Shown here one piece after another: positions 6,326 to 11,507 of a DNA stretch of 11,507 nucleotides. The notes under the pieces were generated by a model that had not been told where the DNA came from, ran no database searches, and saw only the letters and a program-made list of their open reading frames with translations. Each line of letters starts with the position of its first letter. Positions within the stretch are counted from its first letter, which is position 1. The translations under genes were made by a program, and so were the position numbers. This stretch comes from Oligoflexia bacterium (GTDB lineage: Bacteria > Bdellovibrionota_G > JALEGL01), in the NCBI GenBank assembly GCA_035326705.1, contig DAOLES010000002.1:1-11507 (forward strand), in the 5' to 3' direction.

Positions 6326-7336
6326 TTAATCTTCTTGGTTAAGTTGTAAGTAATATTGGGCAACTTCAAAAAACCTTTGTTCATTTAAGCTGGTCATGAT
6401 GTTATCTACAGCTTTTTCCATCCCAGATGGAGACAAAACAAAAGGAGCACTTTCTAGTACTTTTTTTGCTTCTAAAACTTTTTCATTGTTTCTAAATTTT
6501 TCAATTTTATTTTGGGTTTCTTCATAAAAATCATCTTCCATCACCACTTTTAAAGCTTCTTCACTGGGTAGTTGAAAGTCAGACTTAGGGTCCAAATCAT
6601 TTAATGTTGTGGAAACAAAAGTGGTTCTTCTGTCTTCAATGGCCACATCTGAGTCACTGGCATAGGTATATTTTGGACTAAGACTAGTAAAGTAAGCATC
6701 TAATTCTGCAATAGCATTTTCAACATCTGCAATGCGGTCTTTGGATACATACATTGTTTTAGACATAATTCTGACTGATTCAACAGTAGCTTGTGCAACA
6801 TTTTTTGGGGGAGCAATACCTAAAAAGACAACGTTCACCTTTTTATTTTTAGCTTCTGGAATGTTGCTTAATAACATATTGGCAATGGTTTCACTAAAGT
6901 GACCTAAATTTAAATCACGTGCACCCCCTTCAATAAAAATCCAATCTGGGTTGATGCTTCCGTCATTGACTTTGCCTAAAAACGTTTGATCAACGTACTT
7001 TGATGTCCAATCTGGATTGGTGTAATAAAGACCTCTACTGCCCATGCCCAAGGCTTTGTAAGCATAGTCTTGCATGTGCAGCTCTATTTGAAAATAAGGT
7101 TGAGAAACATCAATCAATTCATGATCAAAACCCGCTTCTGTAAGTGCTGCAGACAATTTTCCAGGCAAACGATTTTCTACTGGTTCTAAATAAGGCGTGG
7201 CAGAGGTCCAAGAACCAATGTACAAAATTTGTGGTTTATAACTGTTGGTTTGTTCGGGTGCGCCTTCATTTTGGCTGTAAGCAGTATTAAAACTTAAAAT
7301 TGAAAATAACAACACATACACAGTTTTTTTTAACAT
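6326..7336 (-). CDS. Exported protein resembling a catalytically degenerate SGNH hydrolase
   Basis: The 336-residue protein begins with a type I signal peptide: MLKK, a hydrophobic stretch to about residue 15, and a likely cut after the serine in NTAYSQ (about 21). There is no lipobox. The mature part has the layout of an SGNH/GDSL hydrolase: a strand ending QILYIGSW (36-43) where block I should read G-D-S; IEGGARDLN (135-143) where block III reads G-x-N-D; NVVFLGIAPP (168-177), a strand and proline typical of the fold; and LSPSGMEKAVDNIM (301-314), like the segment after the D-x-x-H catalytic pair. None of the three catalytic residues is clearly kept: GSW replaces GDS and APFV stands where D-x-x-H is expected. 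The fold assignment is by eye. It may be a pseudoenzyme or a different alpha/beta protein. AAGGGGAA precedes the ATG, and a promoter and terminator flank it, so it is monocistronic. Confidence 0.75.
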   Translation of the reverse strand: MLKKTVYVLLFSILSFNTAYSQNEGAPEQTNSYKPQILYIGSWTSATPYLEPVENRLPGKLSAALTEAGFDHELIDVSQPYFQIELHMQDYAYKALGMGSRGLYYTNPDWTSKYVDQTFLGKVNDGSINPDWIFIEGGARDLNLGHFSETIANMLLSNIPEAKNKKVNVVFLGIAPPKNVAQATVESVRIMSKTMYVSKDRIADVENAIAELDAYFTSLSPKYTYASDSDVAIEDRRTTFVSTTLNDLDPKSDFQLPSEEALKVVMEDDFYEETQNKIEKFRNNEKVLEAKKVLESAPFVLSPSGMEKAVDNIMTSLNEQRFFEVAQYYLQLNQED

Positions 7337-7377
7337 GAAAATTCCCCTTTAGGCTTGTATTTTTAATGCATCGCATA

Positions 7378-7404
7378 ATTATTAGATTATCAAGGTTTTG
7401 TCAA
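7378..7404 (-). promoter_or_regulatory. Likely promoter of the SGNH-like gene
   Basis: On the - strand a perfect -35 hexamer TTGACA lies at 7404-7399. Candidate -10 hexamers are AATAAT (7383-7378, five of six, 15-base spacer) or AATTAT (7380-7375, four of six, 18-base spacer). Either places the start about 30-40 bases before the ATG at 7336. AAGGGGAA (7349-7342) is the ribosome binding site. Confidence 0.5.
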
Positions 7405-7416
7405 ATGAATTAGATA

Positions 7417-7445
7417 TTGTCATCAAGGTCATCTACGATTATGAT
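7417..7445 (+). promoter_or_regulatory. Likely sigma-70 promoter of the DUF4129-DUF4350-MoxR-DUF58 operon
   Basis: TTGTCA (7417-7422) and TATGAT (7440-7445) each match the consensus at five of six positions and are exactly 17 bases apart. The predicted start point is near 7452. This overlaps the earliest possible starts of the first gene (TTG 7417, ATG 7441), and the next in-frame start, GTG at 7453, would lie at the mRNA 5' end. Confidence 0.42.
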
Positions 7446-8025
7446 AGGCCAAGTGAGTGCTCAAGAAGACAATTTAGATCAACTGATTAAGCAGCATGAA
7501 CAATCTGGCTTACCTGATTTGGTAGTTGAGCCTTCTGCGTGGCAAGAGAAAATGGAGCAGTTGTTTCAAACTTGGGTAGAACCGATCATTCAATGGTTGC
7601 GATCATGGTTTAATGGACTGAATAAAATCAACAACCAGTATCAACTCCCTTGGAAGGCAATTATTCTTGGCAGTTTGCTGATTTTATTGATGATAGGTTT
7701 GTTCATGCTGGTTAGATATTTTTTTAAAAAAAAACAGAGCTTTTTGCAACTTATTCATGATGACCCAATGCCTATGCAAAGGCAAAGCTTATATGCAGCA
7801 TATGTTCAAGCAGAACAAAAGGGTGAGTATGCTTTGGCGGCCCGCTTGTATTGGAAGTGTTTTTTACAAGAAAAAAACATAAGTTTATCCAAAACGCCTT
7901 TAGAGTATTTTGGCTATAAAGATATGGTTAAGGAAATTTATACATTAATGTTTTTATCTCCAGCGCAAAAAAAAGATTTTGAGCAATTTAAAGAGAGTTT
8001 GAACCGGAGCAATGATGAAAAATAA
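7441..8025 (+). CDS. Single-pass membrane protein with a DUF4129-like C-terminal domain
   Basis: This is the first gene of the MoxR module. From the ATG at 7441 it has 194 residues: an acidic N-terminal part (1-70) rich in tryptophan and glutamine, one membrane helix at about 73-95 followed by KKK, which predicts the C terminus inside, and a cytosolic helical domain. That domain (SLYAAYVQAEQKGEYALAA-type sequence, then SKTPLEYFGY and EIYTLMFLSP) resembles the end of DUF4129 proteins, common partners of MoxR and DUF58. The start is uncertain. An in-frame TTG at 7417 would add eight residues but lacks a ribosome binding site; GTG 7453 would fit a leaderless mRNA from the promoter above. The segment before QEDN ends G-Q-V-S-A, like a signal peptidase site, yet no hydrophobic core precedes it. 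The next gene overlaps its end. Confidence 0.78.
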   Translation: MIGQVSAQEDNLDQLIKQHEQSGLPDLVVEPSAWQEKMEQLFQTWVEPIIQWLRSWFNGLNKINNQYQLPWKAIILGSLLILLMIGLFMLVRYFFKKKQSFLQLIHDDPMPMQRQSLYAAYVQAEQKGEYALAARLYWKCFLQEKNISLSKTPLEYFGYKDMVKEIYTLMFLSPAQKKDFEQFKESLNRSNDEK

Positions 8026-9133
8026 AAACTTTGCCATTGCACTTTTGGTTATTTTGACAGTCCTTTATTTTGTTGCGCAGATCAAACAATCCCACAAAAA
8101 GTCGCAAGATGGGATTAATACCAATAGCAAAAGTCCTTTAGGCTTGAGCATTGCTAAAACTTATTTATCCGATCAAGTGCAACTGAATAAAAAAGCTTTT
8201 CATGATTATTTAGATTTAAAAGCTTACGATATGATTGCTGTTCATTCGCCAAAATTTCCTTTATCACTGTATGAAATTGAAACCCTTAAAACTTATGCCT
8301 ATGAAGGTGGAAATCTTTTATTCACCGCTTTGACTGAAGATGATTATAAACGCTTAAATTTACAAAGTTTGGTTGCAACTAAAGAAACAAAAAAATCAGG
8401 GGACAAGTATGTTAAAGCTGCAAAAGATAAAACATTTAAAAACGGTGAAACAACAGAAATGCCGTGGCCAGGTATGCAGACGATTAAACATTACTCTGCT
8501 ATCCATTGGGTAGAGGTTATTGAGAAAAAAGATTTAAAGGATAATAAAGAGAAAAATAAAAGCTATTTAGATCCAGAAGAAGTACACCTTGTGCATAACC
8601 CGGAGTACTTATTGCAATGGCCCTTAGGTAGAGGAAGTGTGACTGTTTTGTTGGGCGTGCCTCCTTATGCCAACAGCATGTTACAGTTTAGTGAAAATCA
8701 GGATTTTCTAAAATTACTCAAACGTCAATACCCAAACATCATGTGGGATGTTTATCATCACTATGTAAAGCAAGCAGGGTTAAGTGACTTATTCAAAGAT
8801 ATCCAGGTGGTGGTTCCCATTTTAGGTTTTGTTTTGTTTGTGTTGCTTTACTTTTTTATGTCACCTCAAAAAACAATAGAAAACACAGAACAAGAAAATG
8901 AACAAATTCCCAGTTATCATGAATTTTATGAAGGCTTATTTTCTTCATTGTTTAAATACGATAAAGGAAGAGAAGATGCCTATGCATTTTTTCATAAAAA
9001 AATAGAGCAGCTTTATGGGCTAAAGCAGGATAAGCTGGTACAAACAGGACAGATGGACAACGAAGAGTTTATTTTAAAATGGAACAAAAGTGTTAATGCT
9101 TTGTCTAAGCATTTAAAAATAAGTAAGGACTAA
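8015..9133 (+). CDS. DUF4350-type membrane protein
   Basis: The 372-residue protein has an N-terminal membrane helix (about 6-22), an extracytoplasmic domain (about 23-260), a second membrane helix (about 263-282) and a cytosolic tail of about 90 residues. The extracytoplasmic part follows the DUF4350 pattern: KSPLGLSIAKTYLSD, AYDMIAVHSPKFPLSLYEIE and a strand-turn YEGGNLLFTA (about 96-105), then WPLGRGSVTVLLG. DUF4350 proteins recur next to DUF4129, MoxR and DUF58 genes; the biochemical role is unknown, and the domain resembles a glutamine-amidotransferase-like fold without catalytic residues. Two adjacent ATGs (8012, 8015) follow GGAG (8006-8009). The second is better spaced and was chosen. 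The gene overlaps the preceding one by 11-14 bases, indicating coupling. A lysine-rich stretch (about 125-143) interrupts the domain. A 114-base gap follows. Confidence 0.82.
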   Translation: MKNKNFAIALLVILTVLYFVAQIKQSHKKSQDGINTNSKSPLGLSIAKTYLSDQVQLNKKAFHDYLDLKAYDMIAVHSPKFPLSLYEIETLKTYAYEGGNLLFTALTEDDYKRLNLQSLVATKETKKSGDKYVKAAKDKTFKNGETTEMPWPGMQTIKHYSAIHWVEVIEKKDLKDNKEKNKSYLDPEEVHLVHNPEYLLQWPLGRGSVTVLLGVPPYANSMLQFSENQDFLKLLKRQYPNIMWDVYHHYVKQAGLSDLFKDIQVVVPILGFVLFVLLYFFMSPQKTIENTEQENEQIPSYHEFYEGLFSSLFKYDKGREDAYAFFHKKIEQLYGLKQDKLVQTGQMDNEEFILKWNKSVNALSKHLKISKD

Positions 9134-9138
9134 AAAGA

Positions 9139-9215
9139 GGAGAGGTTTGCTGTCAACTCTCCAGGGTAGAGGACTCTGGATAATTGACGGTAAGACTATA
9201 AAGTCTAAATCTTAC
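9139..9215 (+). other. Structured untranslated leader of the moxR-type gene
   Basis: The gap between DUF4350 and the AAA+ ATPase can fold in competing ways. Stem A is GGAGAG (9139-9144) with CTCTCC (9157-9162). Stem B pairs 9149-9156 with 9184-9191 (8 bp, including the perfect GTCAA/TTGAC core), and its inner part pairs TCCAG (9160-9164) with CTGGA (9176-9180) across a 3x3 internal loop. A and B share bases and cannot coexist. A further hairpin pairs GTAAGA (9190-9195) with TCTTAC (9210-9215), or alternatively AGACT (9193-9197) with AGTCT (9202-9206). There is no long U tract. It matches no RNA family I can name; a regulatory leader or an mRNA processing site is inference. Confidence 0.4.
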
Positions 9216-9247
9216 TCAAGGTTCGCTCTTAAAATGAAAGGATAACA

Positions 9248-10177
9248 ATGAAATATCAAGAGCAATGTCAAAGCATTATCAGTCAAATTAAAGAATACTA
9301 TTGTGACCATCAAAATATTACGCCATTGTTGATGGCATCATTTTTGGTCAAAGGCCATGTATTGATTGAAGGACCTCCAGGTACTGGAAAAACATCTTTA
9401 GCAAAAATGATGAGTGTTATGTTAAGCAAATCTTTTTCCAGAATTCAATGTACATCAGATTTACTACCGCAAGACATAACTGGATATTCTATTTTGCGGG
9501 GAGATCAGTTGGAGTTTGTTTCCGGGCCAGTTTTTTCAGATTTTTTATTGGTGGATGAACTGAATAGAGCATCACCAAGAGCTCAGTCTGCATTGTTAGA
9601 AGCTATGGAAGAACGACAAGTCAGTATAGATGGAAAAACCCATGATTTAGGGCGCAATTTTTTTGTTATAGCAACTCAAAACCCGCAGGATCATGAAGGA
9701 ACATTTCCTTTGCCTGAAGTTCAACTGGATAGATTTTTATTATGTATCAATACAGAGCATGCCAACAAAGAAACAGAGCAAAAGTTATTGCAATTGTATT
9801 TAGATCAAAAAATACCCATTGATTTTTCTATAATTCAAAAAGAAAACTTAGATTTAGATCAAGTCTTTGCTGAGATTCTAAAAATAAAAATTGATCAAAG
9901 CTTGGTAAACTATATTACTGACTTGCTAGAAAAAACTAGAAAGCATGAGCTTATAGCATACGGAGCTAGCTTGCGTGCAGGGTTGGCTTTGGTGAAATGT
10001 GCACAAGCTTTGGCTTATCTTAACGGAAGAGCCATGGTAGTGCCGGATGACATTAAGTTGCTAGCTAAGCCAGTTTTGAGCCATCGGTTAGCGTTATCTT
10101 CACAAGCAATTTTTCAAAATATGTCCAAGGATGCCTGTATCAATGCCATACTCATGGAATTACCGTTCCCAAGTTAA
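9248..10177 (+). CDS. MoxR-family AAA+ ATPase
   Basis: MoxR ATPases are cytosolic hexameric chaperones that help mature or activate partner proteins, often with von Willebrand-type proteins encoded next door. The 309-residue length is typical. Visible motifs are Walker A GPPGTGKT (42-49), TSDLLPQDITGY (69-80, the MoxR LLPSDxxG motif), the FVSGPVFSD insert (90-98), Walker B LLVDELNRA (100-108), QSALLEAMEERQV (113-125), sensor 1 ATQNP (142-146), the family signature GTFPLPEVQLDRFL (151-164) with R162, and the sensor 2 segment GASLRAGLAL near the C-terminal helical domain. All ATPase residues are present, so it should be active. AAGGA (9238-9242) lies five bases before the ATG. It follows a structured 114-base leader and is 13 bases before the DUF58 gene, with which it almost certainly acts. 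Confidence 0.95.
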   Translation: MKYQEQCQSIISQIKEYYCDHQNITPLLMASFLVKGHVLIEGPPGTGKTSLAKMMSVMLSKSFSRIQCTSDLLPQDITGYSILRGDQLEFVSGPVFSDFLLVDELNRASPRAQSALLEAMEERQVSIDGKTHDLGRNFFVIATQNPQDHEGTFPLPEVQLDRFLLCINTEHANKETEQKLLQLYLDQKIPIDFSIIQKENLDLDQVFAEILKIKIDQSLVNYITDLLEKTRKHELIAYGASLRAGLALVKCAQALAYLNGRAMVVPDDIKLLAKPVLSHRLALSSQAIFQNMSKDACINAILMELPFPS

Positions 10178-10190
10178 ACCTAAAGTTTAC

Positions 10191-11495
10191 ATGAGCCAAA
10201 AATTTTGGCTCATGTTTGGCTTGTTGCAGTTTGTTTTGCTGTTTGGTGTCTACAGTAATCTTATCTTTTATTTTGGCCTTGGAATGATGGGCTTTTATTT
10301 TTTTTATGTTTGGCTGGCTTGGGTGCGATTTAGAAAAAACACAATTGAAATAGTAAATTTAAACTATCATGAACAGCTAGAACTCAATACAAAGATTGCT
10401 TTTGAACTTGAGTTAAAAAAATATCAACTGCAAGCTGTAAGAGTAGAATTCAGCTTTGAGCAACATCCAGCCTTGCAATGGAAAAAACAAAAATATTATT
10501 TTGATTCTAATCAGATAAAACAAAGTATTGAAGGTTGGGCAAAAAAACTGGGACATTTTCAAAGCCCTGTTCTTACTATTTTTATTCAAGATAATTTAAA
10601 TCTATTTTTTAGAGAAATTGCTTTTAACAGTAAAGATGATTTTGAAGTACTTCCGAACAGTCAAAGTGAAAATATGCATGAAATACTACAAATATTAAAA
10701 GCAGATCCTTATGCCATGGTTTGGAAAAATCAACATGCTATGACCAGAAAAAGTGATTTAGTTGTTGGGGCCAGAGAATATAGGCCTGGAGATCCTTTAA
10801 AGTTAGTGGATGCCAGAAAAACAGGTCGTTTACGAAAACCTATGGTTAAGGTTTTTGAGCAAGATGAAACCCAGCATCTTGAAATTATTTTAGATGTTGG
10901 CCGTTCCATGTTGGGTGAAATTGAAAATAGTCAAAAGGTGGATTTTTATGCCTTATTGGCCTATCAATTGGTTCGTTATACCTGTGGTTTAGGAGACACG
11001 TTTTCTTTTGCCAGCTTGAATCATCAGTTGCATCAATATGTTTATAATAGCAGAAAGGCAGAAGATTTTATCAATGTGTATCGCAATCAAAAAATAGATG
11101 TTAGCCCACATGATGCTCAACTGGAACAAGCGGTACAACATATTAAAAAGTTGAATAAGCCGAGCGTTGTTTTTCTTTTGTTAGATATGTTAAAGCCCTC
11201 TATGCATGCAGCTATTATTAAACTTTTACCACAATTAGATCCCAAGCATAAAATTATTGTTTTGCATGTGATTGAAGAAAAGTACAATGTTCAAAGTTTG
11301 GTCGCAAAACAAGCAACAAACAGTCAAAAAATTAAAGATGATGATAGAAGACAGTTATTGTATGCATTAAATTTACAAGAAAGAAAACAAGATTTGATGG
11401 CAAAATTGAGTAGAAGTAATGTGAGTTTAATTGATTTGCCTACCCAACATGCCGTAGGCCTTGTACGAGAAGTTTATAAGCAACTCCGCCTATAA
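10191..11495 (+). CDS. DUF58 protein with two membrane helices and a von Willebrand-like domain
   Basis: DUF58 proteins are membrane-anchored partners of MoxR ATPases. This 434-residue chain has two N-terminal helices (about 5-22 and 24-44), a beta-rich middle domain (about 50-190), the DUF58 signature REYRPGDPLKLVDARKTGRL (195-214) and a C-terminal von Willebrand-like domain from about 228. Two signature positions differ from the norm. The usual tryptophan of the D-W-K motif is lacking (VDARK), and the metal-site motif D-x-S-x-S reads DVGRS (235-239), missing the first serine, so metal-dependent ligand binding may be altered. A longer reading frame starts at ATG 10131 inside moxR, but its AAGG touches the start codon; ATG 10191, 13 bases after the moxR stop, gives a normal N terminus. 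A repeat begins immediately after the stop codon, probably ending the operon. Confidence 0.88.
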   Translation: MSQKFWLMFGLLQFVLLFGVYSNLIFYFGLGMMGFYFFYVWLAWVRFRKNTIEIVNLNYHEQLELNTKIAFELELKKYQLQAVRVEFSFEQHPALQWKKQKYYFDSNQIKQSIEGWAKKLGHFQSPVLTIFIQDNLNLFFREIAFNSKDDFEVLPNSQSENMHEILQILKADPYAMVWKNQHAMTRKSDLVVGAREYRPGDPLKLVDARKTGRLRKPMVKVFEQDETQHLEIILDVGRSMLGEIENSQKVDFYALLAYQLVRYTCGLGDTFSFASLNHQLHQYVYNSRKAEDFINVYRNQKIDVSPHDAQLEQAVQHIKKLNKPSVVFLLLDMLKPSMHAAIIKLLPQLDPKHKIIVLHVIEEKYNVQSLVAKQATNSQKIKDDDRRQLLYALNLQERKQDLMAKLSRSNVSLIDLPTQHAVGLVREVYKQLRL

Positions 11496-11507
11496 TCTCA
11501 AAAGGTA
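11496..11507 (+). repeat. Partial second copy of the ribE-ribBA repeat arm
   Basis: The 12 bases directly after the DUF58 stop codon, TCTCAAAAGGTA, are identical to 3118-3129, the start of the first repeat arm. The window ends inside the copy, so its length is unknown. Its place just after a stop codon suits a terminator hairpin of the same family. Confidence 0.6.

Noticed and set aside
7366..7440. In-frame upstream extension of the DUF4129-like gene from ATG 7366 or 7405, interrupted by TAG at 7411.
   Set aside because: The extension is not hydrophobic enough to be a lost signal peptide, and the other two frames do not restore one, so a simple nonsense or frameshift mutation is not supported.
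9139..9240. tRNA-like or tmRNA-like fold in the moxR leader because of a GGTTCG stretch.
   Set aside because: The T-arm stem does not close, and no acceptor or anticodon arm of correct length can be drawn.
9234..9245. Three-codon upstream reading frame (ATG AAA GGA TAA) over the moxR ribosome binding site.
   Set aside because: It has no ribosome binding site of its own and is easily produced by chance in an A-rich Shine-Dalgarno region.
10131..10190. Longer N terminus of the DUF58 protein starting inside moxR.
   Set aside because: The 20 extra residues overlap moxR codons, the AAGG is directly against the ATG, and the extension blocks the normal hydrophobic start.

Overview
The window is a stretch of an AT-rich bacterial chromosome with tightly packed genes and ordinary housekeeping content. 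Intact glyA, the riboflavin genes and nusB, Shine-Dalgarno motifs close to AAGGAG, sec-type signal peptides and a MoxR/DUF58 membrane module suggest a Gram-negative bacterium. The order glyA-ribD-ribE-ribBA-ribH-nusB resembles deltaproteobacterial or Bdellovibrio-like genomes, but this is inference: no rRNA or other lineage marker is present.

Region 1 (1-5764, + strand) reads as one long transcription unit. A compact leader with two hairpins precedes glyA (serine hydroxymethyltransferase). Then come ribD, ribE, ribBA and ribH, which together make riboflavin from GTP and ribulose 5-phosphate, then nusB and a small protein resembling the non-catalytic N-terminal domain of M17 leucyl aminopeptidases. 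Genes overlap by 1-4 bases at glyA/ribD, ribH/nusB and nusB/ORF150, implying translational coupling. The exception is the ribE-ribBA gap, which holds a perfect 30-bp inverted repeat. Its first arm looks like an intrinsic terminator and its second arm runs into the ribBA ribosome binding site. I see no FMN riboswitch in the window. Region 1 ends at a hairpin shared with the convergent gene.

Region 2 (5787-7336, - strand) holds two separately transcribed genes: a four-helix MAPEG-family membrane protein that appears to be made from a leaderless mRNA, and an exported protein resembling an SGNH hydrolase that has lost its catalytic residues. A clear intrinsic terminator separates them.

Region 3 (about 7417-11495, + strand) is a MoxR-type module: a DUF4129-like membrane protein, a DUF4350 membrane protein, a MoxR-family AAA+ ATPase and a DUF58 protein. 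In characterised relatives a MoxR ATPase works with von Willebrand-type partners in protein maturation or envelope processes; the substrate here is unknown. The ATPase is preceded by a 114-base gap able to form mutually exclusive hairpins. Right after the DUF58 stop codon the window ends inside what looks like another copy of the ribE-ribBA repeat, pointing to a dispersed family of terminator hairpins.

The best candidates for undescribed biology are the hairpin family (3117-3193, 11496-11507, with a related core at 5767-5789), the moxR leader, the glyA leader and the degenerate SGNH-like protein. No phage, transposase, CRISPR array, tRNA or rRNA was seen.
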